Of a stretch of 64,000 nt of DNA, positions 8,278 through 17,085 are shown piece after piece. The notes beneath the pieces were generated by a model that ran no database searches, was not told the origin of the DNA, and worked only from the letters and a program-made list of their open reading frames with translations. Both the position numbers and the translations under genes were made by a program. The number at the start of each line of letters is the position of its first letter. Position 1 is the first letter of the stretch. The stretch lies in contig NZ_SDPO01000002.1 in NCBI RefSeq assembly GCF_004134865.1, forward strand, positions 930,001 through 994,000, read 5' to 3'. Origin of the DNA: Agromyces fucosus. Lineage in GTDB: Bacteria > Actinomycetota > Actinomycetes > Actinomycetales > Microbacteriaceae.

Positions 8278-9552
8278 CTACTCCGACTCCGAGTCGAGCG
8301 CCGCCTGCATCTCGGTGGCGAGCTGCTGGAGGCCGTCCTTCGGCGAGATCGAGCCGGCCCAGACCTGCGAGAGGATCTCAATCTCGATCGAGGTCCACGC
8401 GGCGGTGTTCTTCGAGACGGGGTAGGCCACGGCGGTCTCGAGCGCGTCGATGTACACCTGGAGGTCGTACTGCGGCAGCGCATCGACCCAGGCCTGCTGC
8501 TTGCCGTCGAACGCCGGGATGACGGTGCCCGAATCGGCCATGATGTCGGACGCCGCGTCGCCGCTCGCGAAGGCGGCGAACTGCTTGGCGAGATCGAGGT
8601 GGTCGCTCTCCGCGTTCACGACGTTGGCGAGGCCGTGGATGACGCTCTGGTTGCCGTCGGCGCCCGCGGCGAGCGGGGCGACGTTCACCTTGTCGGCGAT
8701 GTCCGGGTTGTCGGCGTAGGCGCCGGCGGCCCACGAGCCGTTCTGGAACATGGCGACCTTGCCCGAGAAGAAGAGGTCTTCGGGGTTGGTGTCGGTCATC
8801 TGCTGCGCGGTGGGCGAGGAGCCGGCGGCGATGAGGTCGGTCCACAGCTCGATGCCCGCGAGTGCCTCGGGGCTGCCGTAGCCGGACTCGGTGCCGTCGG
8901 CGCTGATGACCTCGCCGCCGGCCTGCGCGATGGAGTTGTAGTAGTTCTCCTGGCCGAACTGGGAGGCGGCGATGCCGAACTGGCCCGTCGCGGGGTCGGT
9001 GAGCTTCGCGGCGGTCGCCTTGAGGTCGTCCCAGGTCCAGCCGGCCTCGGGGTAGGCCACTCCCGCGGCATCGAAGAGTTCCGTGTTGTACCAGAGTCCG
9101 ACGGTGTCGAAGTCCTTCGGGGCGCCGTAGAGCTCGCCGTCGTAGGTGTAGAGGTCCACGAGTCCCTGCGGGTAGTCGGCCGGGTCGATGCCCTGGTCGT
9201 CGAGCGGGGCGAGCACGCCGTTCGAGGCGTAGAGCTGGAAGTTCGGGCCGTTCATCCAGAAGACGTCGGGGGCCGAGCCGCCCGAGACCGAGGTCTGCAG
9301 CTTCGTGAAGTACTCCTTGTAGGGCGTCGTGACGAGCTTGACGGTGACCTCGGGGTGCTCCTCGGTGAAGGCGGCGGCGATCTCCTTCATCGCGGCCTCC
9401 TGCTTCTGGTCCCAGACGCCGTATTCGAGCGTGACCGCCTCGCCGTCGCCCGCGTCCGAACCCGAGTCGCTGCACGCGCTGAGCGCGAGTGCGGCCGTGG
9501 CGGCCAAGGCCACCGCGGCGGCCCCGCGACGGGTGATTGCACTTCGAAGCAT
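8278..9552 (-). CDS. Extracellular sugar-binding lipoprotein of the CUT1 ABC importer
   Basis: A 424-residue family 1 solute-binding protein. Its lipoprotein signal peptide ends in the lipobox LSAC, followed by an acidic Ser/Gly linker and the SBP_bac_1 fold (VTLEYGVWDQKQEAAMKEIA, DVFWMNGPNFQLY, MFQNGSWAAGAY). It should capture the sugar outside the membrane and deliver it to the two permeases. ATG 9552 has an excellent AAAGGAGG ribosome-binding site. Its own promoter lies between it and the sulfatase gene, so it can be expressed separately from the sulfatase. Confidence 0.94.
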   Translation of the reverse strand: MLRSAITRRGAAAVALAATAALALSACSDSGSDAGDGEAVTLEYGVWDQKQEAAMKEIAAAFTEEHPEVTVKLVTTPYKEYFTKLQTSVSGGSAPDVFWMNGPNFQLYASNGVLAPLDDQGIDPADYPQGLVDLYTYDGELYGAPKDFDTVGLWYNTELFDAAGVAYPEAGWTWDDLKATAAKLTDPATGQFGIAASQFGQENYYNSIAQAGGEVISADGTESGYGSPEALAGIELWTDLIAAGSSPTAQQMTDTNPEDLFFSGKVAMFQNGSWAAGAYADNPDIADKVNVAPLAAGADGNQSVIHGLANVVNAESDHLDLAKQFAAFASGDAASDIMADSGTVIPAFDGKQQAWVDALPQYDLQVYIDALETAVAYPVSKNTAAWTSIEIEILSQVWAGSISPKDGLQQLATEMQAALDSESE

Positions 9553-9610
9553 CCGATCCTCCTTTGGATCTGTCTCTTGGTGAAGGATGGCGAGGCTGCG
9601 CCCGCCGAAT

Positions 9611-9670
9611 GTTAATCGTTTAGCTAAACGATTAACACGTGACTGTAGCGGCGGTCGCGGGGCGACGCAA
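9611..9670 (-). promoter_or_regulatory. Promoter and double LacI operator of the sugar-binding-protein gene
   Basis: Reading leftwards there is a -35 TTGCGT (9665-9670), a 17-bp spacer, a -10 TACAGT (9642-9647), then a 26-bp perfect palindrome at 9611-9636. The palindrome consists of two overlapping CG-centred boxes, GTTAATCGTTTAGC and its mirror image, with centres 12 bp apart, about one helical turn. It sits where a bound repressor would block transcription start. The half-site matches the operator at 11141-11154. Confidence 0.75.
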
Positions 9671-9673
9671 GCT

Positions 9674-11122
9674 TCACTTCGGAACCACGGACGATCGGTC
9701 CATCTCGGCCCGCCATCGCCGGCGCGCGGCGGTGAGCTCGGCGACGACCTCCGGATGCTCGGCCTGCACGTCGCGCTGCTCGGAGGGGTCCGCCACGAGA
9801 TCGACGAGGCGGAGGCCGTCGCCCGGCTCGGTGTGCTCGACGCGCCGGATCTCCGCCGCATGCGGTGAGCCGGACTCGACCCAGGCGAGCTTCCACCGGC
9901 CCTGCCGCACCGACCACTGCCAACGGCAGTCCCAGTGCAGCTGGTCGCGAACCGGGCCGCCGTCACCGCGGAGGAAGGCCAGGAGGTCGCGGCCGTCGAG
10001 CCCGTCGAGCCCGCCGCCCGCCGCGGCGAGCGCCGTCGCCGCGATGTCCATGGAGCTCACGAGTCCGTCGCGCACGACCCCGCCCGGCAGCGCCGCCGGC
10101 CAGCGCACGAGGAACGGCACGCGGATGCCGCCCTCGTAGAGCGTGTACTTCGTGCCGCGGAGCGGAGTGTTCAGGCCGTAGTTGCACTGCGAGCCGCCGT
10201 TGTCGGTCGTGTAGACGACGATCGTGTCGTCGCCGATTCCCTGCTCGTCGAGCAGATCGAGCAGGCGGCCGACCTGCCGGTCCATCAGCTCGAGTTGGGC
10301 GAGGTAGTAGGCCCGCCCGTTCGCCAGGTTCGGGCTGATCGCGCCGTCGTACCAGTCGAGGTAGTCGGATGCCCCGGGGTACCAGTCCTCGAATCTCGGC
10401 AGCCCGCGCGCCTCGAGCTCCTCGTCGGGCAGCTGCCAGCAGAAGTTGTGCACCGCGTTGAAGGCGACCATCGCGAAGAACGGCCGATCGTCGTCAGCGG
10501 CGATGAAGGCGGCGGCACGGTCGGCGATCTCATCGGTGAGGAATCGCTCGACCTCGACCGGCTCCCCGCCCGCCGACATGGGCTGCACCGCCATGGCCTT
10601 CGCCGCCCCGCCGTACTCGTCGACGGCCGCGCTCGAGTGCCGCAGGTAGTTGAGGCGTCCCATCGACTGACCGGCGAGCCCGTAGAAGCTGTCGTCGAAG
10701 CCGTGCTGCGGCGGTGCTCCGCGATCGCCCTCGCGCTCGGCGCCGTAGTGCACCTTGCCGTAATACCCCGCGCGGTAGCCGACGTCGCGGAGCCGCTCGG
10801 CGAGCGAGGGGCGCTCGGGGCCCGCCATCGACGAGTCGTCGAACCAGTGCGCACCCCACCGCTGCTGGTAGGCACCGGCGATGAGGCCGGCGCGCGAGGG
10901 TGAGCAGACGGGTGCCGTCACGTAGGCCTCATCGCAGCCGACGCCCTCGGCAGCCAGGCGGTCGAGCGCCGGAGTGCGCACCTCGGGGTCGATGCCGAGG
11001 GCCGATCGGTCGGCGTAGCCGTGATCGTCGGAGACGATCAGGAGGATGTTCGGGCGCGATGGAGCGGATGCTCCTCCTGGGTTCGCGTCGTCACGCCCAT
11101 CACCGCTGATCGAGGCCGGCAT
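9674..11122 (-). CDS. Sulfatase (FGly-dependent, type I), cytoplasmic
   Basis: A 482-residue sulfatase. The active-site signature is VCSPSRAGLIAG, with Cys73 as the residue to be converted to formylglycine; metal-binding SDDHG follows the first strand (31-35) and further metal/sulfate ligands are likely in VVYTTDNGG. There is no signal peptide, so it should act in the cytoplasm on an imported sulfated compound, releasing sulfate. It is the first gene of the operon, under the operator at 11141-11154, and is followed by the ABC importer. A formylglycine-generating enzyme is not seen here and would be needed. Substrate unknown; sulfated sugars are the natural guess. Confidence 0.9.
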   Translation of the reverse strand: MPASISGDGRDDANPGGASAPSRPNILLIVSDDHGYADRSALGIDPEVRTPALDRLAAEGVGCDEAYVTAPVCSPSRAGLIAGAYQQRWGAHWFDDSSMAGPERPSLAERLRDVGYRAGYYGKVHYGAEREGDRGAPPQHGFDDSFYGLAGQSMGRLNYLRHSSAAVDEYGGAAKAMAVQPMSAGGEPVEVERFLTDEIADRAAAFIAADDDRPFFAMVAFNAVHNFCWQLPDEELEARGLPRFEDWYPGASDYLDWYDGAISPNLANGRAYYLAQLELMDRQVGRLLDLLDEQGIGDDTIVVYTTDNGGSQCNYGLNTPLRGTKYTLYEGGIRVPFLVRWPAALPGGVVRDGLVSSMDIAATALAAAGGGLDGLDGRDLLAFLRGDGGPVRDQLHWDCRWQWSVRQGRWKLAWVESGSPHAAEIRRVEHTEPGDGLRLVDLVADPSEQRDVQAEHPEVVAELTAARRRWRAEMDRSSVVPK

Positions 11123-11140
11123 GGCACTCCCCTTCGAGTT

Positions 11141-11186
11141 GTTAATCGATTAGCACGACCCTAGCCCGCGGCTCGACGCTCGACAA
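11141..11186 (-). promoter_or_regulatory. Promoter and LacI-type operator of the sulfatase operon
   Basis: Reading leftwards there is a TTGTCG -35 (11181-11186), a 17-bp spacer, a TAGGGT -10 (11158-11163), and then the box GTTAATCGATTAGC (11141-11154). That box has the same half-sites (GTTAAT / GCTAAT) as the boxes at 9611-9636. The sulfatase start at 11122 follows with a GAAGGGGAG ribosome-binding site. Confidence 0.72.
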
Positions 11187-11528
11187 GGCCGGCCCGCCCG
11201 CCCTGCCATGCGGTGAGCCGCACCCGGCGTCGACGTCACCGTGATCCGCCGAATGGGGGACATGGACGCCGAAGCCGAGGGCCTGAGGGCCCCGGGAACT
11301 CGCGCCCGGCATCGCGGTGGCGCGGCGCGCGACCGAACGGTCCGATCGAAGAACGGGGGACACTTTTTGTATGCAATATGTAGCGCGTGATGTGTAATAC
11401 ATGACATCCTGTCCGAGGCGCTCGATGACGACGCGCCGTCTCCGGCTCGTGCCGGGGTCAGCACAGGGCCGGGAACCCGAAGTGCCGGTTTCTCCGACCA
11501 CAAGGCAGACAACCGATGGAGGTCAACG
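11187..11528. other. Intergenic region between the sulfatase and the collagenase-like protease
   Basis: No gene is supported. The right part (about 11360-11410) is unusually AT-rich and contains TTTTTGTATGCAATATGTAG and the small dyad ATGT-GTAAT-ACAT (11390-11402 region), with TAATAC at 11395-11400 as a possible -10. It probably holds the promoter and control sites of the protease at 11529. ORFs crossing this stretch have no ribosome-binding site and no recognisable protein. Confidence 0.4.
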
Positions 11529-14099
11529 ATGACCACGACATTCCGACGACGGGGCGGGGCGGGGGCGGCAGTCGCACTGTCGCTCACGCTCCTGTTCAGT
11601 CTCTGCACCCCACTCGCGGCGAACGCCGCAACACCCGCCGCCACGGCGAGCGGCTTCGGCCCCGCGTCCGACAGCGGCACGGCCGACGCCGCAGGCGTGA
11701 GTGACGCCTCGGGCACCGACGCCCTCGAGGCGACGGCCCCGCTCACCGCCAACGAGGCGGTGCACCGCACCGAGGCCGGCGATGAGGCCGAACTGCCGGA
11801 CCGGCCCTCCGCCGGGACGGCGAGCCGATCGACGGCCCGCGCCGCAGCCGCTGAGTGCTCGACCGCGGCATTCGCGGCCGTGCAAGGCCGGGCGCTCGTC
11901 GACCTCGTGACGGCGAGCACCACGGATTGCGTCAACACGCTGTTCCAGGCGAAGGGCGCCGACGCGAAGGCGATCTTCGCGGAGTCGCAGATGGTGACGA
12001 TCGCGAACGAACTGCGTACGGTCGCCGCCGCGTATCCGGGTGACAACAGCACCTCGGCGGCACAGCTCGTGCTCTTCCTCCGGGCCGGCTACTACGTGCA
12101 GTACTACGACCCTGACAACGTCGGCGACTACGGCGACGCCCTGTCCACCGCGACCGCCGCGGCGCTCGACGCGTTCTTCGGCAACGCACGCTCCCGCGAC
12201 GTGACCGACGCGAACGGCGAGATCCTCGGCGAGGCCGTCATCCTCATCGACAGCTCGGAGCTGAACGCGCGGTACCTCGACGTGGTCGAGCGACTGCTCA
12301 CGAGCTACGACTCCGAGTACGAGGCATCCTGGTGGATGCGGAACGCGGTGAACAACACCTTCACCGTGCTGTTCAGGGGACACCAGGTGCCGGCGTTCGT
12401 CTCGGCCATCGCGGCCGACCCGGGCCTGCTCACCACGCTGCGCGACTTCGCGGTCGCCCACCTCGACCTCCTCGGAGGCGGCTCCGCCTTCCTGCCGTCG
12501 AACGCGGGACGCGAGCTCGCCCGCTTCCTCGGCGATGACGCGGTGCGCGCTGCGGCGAAGCCCTTGGTGGTCGACCTGCTGACGCGCACCTCGCTCGACT
12601 CGCCGACCGCGCCGCTCTGGATCGCGACCGCGACCGTCGCGAACTACTACGACGGTGGGGCCTGCGCCGACTACGGCACCTGCAACCTCTCCGAACGCGT
12701 CGCCGACGCCGTGCTCCCGACCGAGCACGTCTGCTCGTCGAGCATCACGATCCGCGCCCAGGAGATCAGCGCCGACCAGCTCGCAGCGAGTTGCTCGAGC
12801 CTGCTCGCCCAGGACCGGTACTTCCACGCGGTCGCGAAGGACCCGGGGCCGGTGCCGAACGACGTGAACTCGAGCATCGAGGTCGTCGTGTTCGACTCGA
12901 GCAGCGACTACCAGAGCTACGCCGGCGCCATCTTCGGCATCGACACGAACAACGGCGGCATGTACCTCGAGGGCGACCCCTCGGCGGCCGACAACGTCGC
13001 GCGCTTCATCGCCTACGAGGCCGAATGGCTCCGTCCGGCGTTCGCGGTGTGGAACCTGAACCACGAGTACACCCACTACCTCGACGGCCGGTTCAACATG
13101 CACGGCGACTTCGAGGAGGGCATGCAGACGCCCACCATCTGGTGGGTCGAGGGCTTCGCGGAGTTCATCTCGTACCACTACCGGGGTGAGGACTACACGG
13201 CCGCGCAGGCGGCGGCCGCGCAGGGCACCTACCGGCTCAGCCAGCTCTTCGACACGAACTACGACCACGGACAGGAACGGGTCTACCGCTGGGGTTACCT
13301 CGCCGCGGCGTTCATGCTCAACGAGCGCCCGGCCGAACTGCAGACCATCCTCGGCTCGTACCGCGCCGGCGACTGGGACGCGGCTCGCACCTACATCACG
13401 GACACGATCGGCACGCGGTACGACGCCGACTTCGCTGCGTACCTCGAGCGATGCGCGGCGGGCGAGTGCAGCGCCGACCTCGGCGGCGGGACCGACCCGG
13501 TCAACCGCGTGCCGGTGGCGTCCTTCGGGATCTCGATCGACGGGCTGAACGTCGGCTTCACCGACACGTCGACCGACGAGGACGGCTCGATCGCCTCGCG
13601 CCGCTGGCAGTTCGGCGACGGCCGGGAGTCGACCGAGGCGAACCCGTCGGTCGCCTTCGCCGCGGCGGGCACGTACTCGGTCACCCTGACGGTGACCGAC
13701 GACGACGGGGCGACCGGCACGGTCACCCTGCCCGTCGCCGTCGACGACGACGGCGGCCCGGCACTCCCCGAGTGCACGGGCTCCGACCGCCGCCAGCTCG
13801 ACGACGAGTGCGTCCGCTCGGGGCGCTCCTCGGCACGTGGTGACACCGACGGCCTCTACATCTGGATCCCCGCCGGGACCGCCCAGGTGACCGTCACGAC
13901 GACGGGCGGCACCGGCGACGCCGACCTCTACTACAACTGCTACGACTGGGCCGGCGCGAACGCGCACGTCGCCCGCTCGACGAAGCGCGGCAGCAACGAG
14001 GAGAGCGTCGTGGTCGCCTGGCCCCAGCCCGGGTGGAACTACGTCGGCCTGACCGCCGTCGAAGCGTTCGCAGGGGTGAGCGTCACGGCCAGCTACTGA
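11529..14099 (+). CDS. Secreted M9-type (collagenase-like) metalloprotease with PKD and C-terminal PPC-like domain
   Basis: An 856-residue secreted protease. A signal peptide (to about residue 35, ending AANA-AT) precedes an N-terminal M9N-type helical domain and the catalytic domain with HEYTH (512-516) and the downstream glutamate in WWVEGFAEF, as in clostridial-type collagenases. A PKD domain follows (about 658-745, with WQFGDGR and GTYSVTLTV), then a pre-peptidase C-terminal-like beta domain (about 755-856, GDADLYYNC and WNYVGLTA), which usually assists binding to collagen or surfaces. ATG 11529 follows GGAGGTCA. It ends before a strong hairpin terminator. Real collagen specificity is not proven. 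Confidence 0.92.
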   Translation: MTTTFRRRGGAGAAVALSLTLLFSLCTPLAANAATPAATASGFGPASDSGTADAAGVSDASGTDALEATAPLTANEAVHRTEAGDEAELPDRPSAGTASRSTARAAAAECSTAAFAAVQGRALVDLVTASTTDCVNTLFQAKGADAKAIFAESQMVTIANELRTVAAAYPGDNSTSAAQLVLFLRAGYYVQYYDPDNVGDYGDALSTATAAALDAFFGNARSRDVTDANGEILGEAVILIDSSELNARYLDVVERLLTSYDSEYEASWWMRNAVNNTFTVLFRGHQVPAFVSAIAADPGLLTTLRDFAVAHLDLLGGGSAFLPSNAGRELARFLGDDAVRAAAKPLVVDLLTRTSLDSPTAPLWIATATVANYYDGGACADYGTCNLSERVADAVLPTEHVCSSSITIRAQEISADQLAASCSSLLAQDRYFHAVAKDPGPVPNDVNSSIEVVVFDSSSDYQSYAGAIFGIDTNNGGMYLEGDPSAADNVARFIAYEAEWLRPAFAVWNLNHEYTHYLDGRFNMHGDFEEGMQTPTIWWVEGFAEFISYHYRGEDYTAAQAAAAQGTYRLSQLFDTNYDHGQERVYRWGYLAAAFMLNERPAELQTILGSYRAGDWDAARTYITDTIGTRYDADFAAYLERCAAGECSADLGGGTDPVNRVPVASFGISIDGLNVGFTDTSTDEDGSIASRRWQFGDGRESTEANPSVAFAAAGTYSVTLTVTDDDGATGTVTLPVAVDDDGGPALPECTGSDRRQLDDECVRSGRSSARGDTDGLYIWIPAGTAQVTVTTTGGTGDADLYYNCYDWAGANAHVARSTKRGSNEESVVVAWPQPGWNYVGLTAVEAFAGVSVTASY

Positions 14100-14110
14100 T
14101 CGCATGACCG

Positions 14111-14152
14111 GCGGCCGTGCCCGCCCGGGGATTTCCGGGCGGGCACGGCCGC
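14111..14152 (+). terminator. Strong hairpin terminator after the M9-type protease
   Basis: A perfect 18-bp GC-rich stem (14111-14128 with 14135-14152) closes a 6-nt loop GGATTT, 11 bp after the stop codon. There is no T-tract, as is common for actinobacterial terminators. Confidence 0.8.
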
Positions 14153-14189
14153 TGCGATTCCCGCGTGCGCCTGACGAGGCGCGCTTCGG

Positions 14190-14248
14190 TTGCGAGCACG
14201 CGGCGGTGCGATTAGTGTGATCGGATCGGCGCGATCGAATCGATTCGA
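14190..14248 (+). promoter_or_regulatory. Promoter and LacI-type operator of the MFS transporter
   Basis: TTGCGA (14190-14195), a 17-bp spacer and TAGTGT (14213-14218) form a textbook promoter. Downstream lies the perfect 14-bp palindrome TCGAATCGATTCGA (14235-14248), whose core is identical to the operator of the LacI gene at the left edge. Confidence 0.7.
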
Positions 14249-14283
14249 CTCCTGCCGATCCGCGGAAGAGAGACAGGCAGCAT

Positions 14284-15600
14284 TTGACCCCCGGCCACAC
14301 GACGCACCCCACTCGCGCCCGCCGCGAACTCCTCTCGTGGCGCAACGCCGTCTTCGCGATCTTCTTCCTCTCGGGGCTGAGCCTCGCGAGCTGGGTCGCC
14401 CGCCTCCCCGAGGTGCGCGACGAGACGGGCCTCAGCACCCAGGGCGTCGGGCTCGTCATCCTCTCCGGCTCCATCGCGTCCGTGCTCGGCCTCATCGCCG
14501 CCCCGCCGCTCATGGCGCGCTTCGGCGCCCGAGCGGGCATGGCCGGCGCGCTCATCGCCGTCTCGCTCGGGCTCGTGTTCATCGGCTTCGGCGGCTCGCT
14601 CCTGCCGTCGATCCCGCTCATCGCGATCGGCCTGGCCTTCGCGGGCTTCGGCAACGGCGCGGTCGACGTCATGATGAACGTCGAGGGCGCGGAGGCCGAG
14701 CGCGAGATCAGCCGCACGCTCATGCCGCTCATGCACGCGTTCTTCTCCTTCGGCACGGTCGCGGGCGCCGGCATCGCGGCCGCGGCTGCAGCCCTGGCCG
14801 TGCCGGTCGCGGTGCACCTGTCCGCGATCGCCGCCGTCATCGCGATCGGCGCGATCGTCTCGGTGCGCTTCGTGCCCAAGCGCAGCGAACTCGGCGACCC
14901 GTCCGCCGCCGACGAGCGAGCGGATGCCGCATCCGCACGCCCCTGGACGGAACGGTTCCGCGACGGCCTCAGGGTCTGGGGCGACGTGCGGCTGCTCCTC
15001 ATCGGCGTCATCATGCTCGGCATGTCGTTCGCCGAGGGATCGGCGAACGACTGGCTCACGCTCGCGGCGGTCGACGGCCATGGCCTCGACCCCGCCGTGG
15101 GCGCCGCGATCTTCACCGTCTTCGCGGTGTCGATGACCACCGCCCGCGTGCTCGGCGGGCCGCTCGTCGACCGGTTCGGCCGGGTCGCGACGCTCCGCGT
15201 GCTCGCCGCGACCGGCGTCGTAGGACTCAGCCTCTTCATCTTCGGCACCGAGATGTGGGTCATCGTCATCGGCACGATCATGTGGGGGGTCGGCGCGTCG
15301 ATGGGCTTCCCGGTGGGCATGTCCGCCGCAGCCGACGTTCCCGACCGCGCGCAGGCCGCCGCCCGGGTGAGCGCCGTGGCGATCATCGGCTATTGCGCGT
15401 TCCTCGTCGGCCCGCCGTTCATCGGCTTCCTCGGCGAGCACTTCGGGCTGCTGAACGCCCTGCTCGTGATCCTCGCGCTCATGGTCATGGCCGGCCTCGC
15501 GGCTCCTGCGGCTCGCGAGCGCTCGCGCATGCCCGGCGCGACGGGCGGCGAGTCCGACGGACCGGCGAACGGGTCCGCCGCCGCGGCATCCGACGCATAA
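14284..15600 (+). CDS. Major facilitator superfamily transporter, YbjJ-like
   Basis: A 438-residue membrane protein with 12 predicted membrane segments (for example AVFAIFFLSGLSLASWVARL and the GFGNGAVDVMMN segment that is typical of the YbjJ/fucose-permease-like MFS group). It probably exports or imports a small hydrophilic compound. The best start is TTG 14284, preceded by GGAAGAGAG. The CGAATCGATTCG operator in its leader suggests control by the LacI regulator at 1-718, which would make the cargo a sugar or sugar derivative; this is inference. nucS begins 10 nt downstream. Confidence 0.88.
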   Translation: MTPGHTTHPTRARRELLSWRNAVFAIFFLSGLSLASWVARLPEVRDETGLSTQGVGLVILSGSIASVLGLIAAPPLMARFGARAGMAGALIAVSLGLVFIGFGGSLLPSIPLIAIGLAFAGFGNGAVDVMMNVEGAEAEREISRTLMPLMHAFFSFGTVAGAGIAAAAAALAVPVAVHLSAIAAVIAIGAIVSVRFVPKRSELGDPSAADERADAASARPWTERFRDGLRVWGDVRLLLIGVIMLGMSFAEGSANDWLTLAAVDGHGLDPAVGAAIFTVFAVSMTTARVLGGPLVDRFGRVATLRVLAATGVVGLSLFIFGTEMWVIVIGTIMWGVGASMGFPVGMSAAADVPDRAQAAARVSAVAIIGYCAFLVGPPFIGFLGEHFGLLNALLVILALMVMAGLAAPAARERSRMPGATGGESDGPANGSAAAASDA

Positions 15601-15609
15601 ACTCATCGG

Positions 15610-16305
15610 GTGCGTCTCGTCATCGCCCGCTGCTCCGTCGACTACGCGGGGCGCCTCGCGGCCCATCTCCCTCTCGCCACCCGCCTGCTGATGGTGAAGG
15701 GCGACGGCAGCCTCCTCGTGCACTCCGACGGCGGCAGCTACAAGCCGCTCAACTGGATGAGCCCGCCGTGCACCCTCACGACGCTCGAGCCCGACGACGA
15801 CCAGCGCGCCGCGGGCATCGTCGAGCTCTGGAAGGTCGTGCACCAGAAGACGGCCGACCAGCTGATCGTCTCGATCCACGAGGTGCTGCACGACACGAAC
15901 CACGAGCTCGGCATCGACCCCGGCCTGCAGAAGGACGGCGTGGAGGCGCACCTGCAGAAGCTGCTCGCCGAGCAGATCGAGCTCCTCGGCGACGGCCACC
16001 GGCTCGTGCGCCGCGAGTACATGACGGCGATCGGCCCGGTCGACATCCTCGCGACGGATGCCTCGGGCGCCTCGGTCGCCGTCGAGCTCAAGCGCCGCGG
16101 CGACATCGACGGCGTCGAGCAGCTGACGCGCTACCTCGAGCTCATGAACCGCGATCCGCACCTCGCACCGGTGACCGGCGTCTTCGCGGCGCAGGAGATC
16201 AAGCCGCAGGCCCGCACCCTCGCGGAGGACCGCGGCATCCGCTGCCTCGTGCTCGACTACGACGCGATGCGCGGGGTCGACGACGGTCACTCCCGCTTGT
16301 TCTGA
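15610..16305 (+). CDS. nucS: Mismatch-specific endonuclease NucS (EndoMS)
   Basis: A 231-residue protein matching actinobacterial NucS across its length: N-terminal [15 protein letters not shown] and [13 protein letters not shown]-binding domain, and C-terminal RecB-like nuclease with [18 protein letters not shown] and VAVELKRR catalytic residues. It ends in a short hydrophobic tail (HSRLF) of the kind that binds the sliding clamp. It cuts both strands at mismatches and replaces MutS-MutL repair in many actinobacteria. GTG 15610 is preceded by TAAACT at 15598-15603 with a 6-nt gap, fitting a leaderless mRNA whose -10 overlaps the stop codon of the upstream transporter. Confidence 0.96.
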   Translation: MRLVIARCSVDYAGRLAAHLPLATRLLMVKGDGSLLVHSDGGSYKPLNWMSPPCTLTTLEPDDDQRAAGIVELWKVVHQKTADQLIVSIHEVLHDTNHELGIDPGLQKDGVEAHLQKLLAEQIELLGDGHRLVRREYMTAIGPVDILATDASGASVAVELKRRGDIDGVEQLTRYLELMNRDPHLAPVTGVFAAQEIKPQARTLAEDRGIRCLVLDYDAMRGVDDGHSRLF

Positions 16306-16393
16306 TCCGCGCGAGGGGTTGACGCGCCAGGAGCGACGTGGGAAGGTTCTCTTCCTGAGAATCCCTCAGGCTTGCTAGCCGTAGGATGTCACG

Positions 16394-17080
16394 ATGACTT
16401 CCACGACCCCCATCGAGACCGTCGCGCCGCCGCGAACCTGGTCGGCCGTGCTGTTCGACCTCGACGGCACGATCGTCGACTCGGCCGCCGACATCACCGG
16501 GTCCCTCGCGCACATGTTCACCACGCTCGGCCTCGACGTCCCCTCCGACGAGGTGCTGCGTGCATACGTCGGCCCGCCCCTGCTCGACAGCCTGCGGCTG
16601 TCCGCCGGGTTCGACGACGCGGAGGCCTGGAAGGCACTCACCATCTACCGCGAGCACTATGCCGACCACGTGCTGCGCTCCCCCGTGTTCCCCGGCGTCG
16701 CCGGCGTGCTCGAACGGCTGCACGCCGCAGGCATCCCGATCGCGCTCGCGACGTCGAAGCCCGAGTCGATGGCCCGCAAGGTGCTCGACCACCAGGGTCT
16801 CAGCCAGTACTTCACCGAGATCGCCGGCGCGAGCGACGACGAGCAGCGGAGCACCAAGGCCGACGTCGTCGCCGAGGCGCTGCGCCGCCTCCAAGCGACG
16901 GGTGTCGACACCGAGAACGCCGTGATGGTCGGCGATCGTGGATACGACACGCTCGGCGCCCTCGCCAACGGCGTGCCCACGATCCTCGTCGAGTGGGGCT
17001 ACGGCTCCCCCGACGAAGCCGCCGACGCCATGGCGGTCGTGCACTCGGCCGACCAGCTGCGGAACCTGCTGCTCGGCTGA
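16394..17080 (+). CDS. HAD-family phosphatase, phosphoglycolate-phosphatase-like
   Basis: A 228-residue haloacid dehalogenase-fold hydrolase with an alpha-helical cap. Motif I is FDLDGTIVDS (nucleophile Asp22, acid/base Asp24), motif II LATSKPE, motif III the Lys in STKADVV, and motif IV MVGDRGYD. It probably dephosphorylates phosphoglycolate or a small phosphorylated metabolite or nucleotide. There is no Shine-Dalgarno; TAGGAT at 16382-16387 ends 6 nt before ATG 16394, so the message looks leaderless. A small hairpin (CCTGAG/CTCAGG, 16354-16370) precedes the promoter. Confidence 0.92.
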   Translation: MTSTTPIETVAPPRTWSAVLFDLDGTIVDSAADITGSLAHMFTTLGLDVPSDEVLRAYVGPPLLDSLRLSAGFDDAEAWKALTIYREHYADHVLRSPVFPGVAGVLERLHAAGIPIALATSKPESMARKVLDHQGLSQYFTEIAGASDDEQRSTKADVVAEALRRLQATGVDTENAVMVGDRGYDTLGALANGVPTILVEWGYGSPDEAADAMAVVHSADQLRNLLLG

Positions 17081-17085
17081 CGGAC

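Noticed and set aside
11523-15386. A 1287-codon open frame on the minus strand opposite the M9 protease and MFS genes
   Set aside because: It is an antisense shadow of GC-rich coding DNA: no ribosome-binding site, no recognisable domain, extreme Arg/Val/Asp bias, and it covers two well-supported genes and their terminator.
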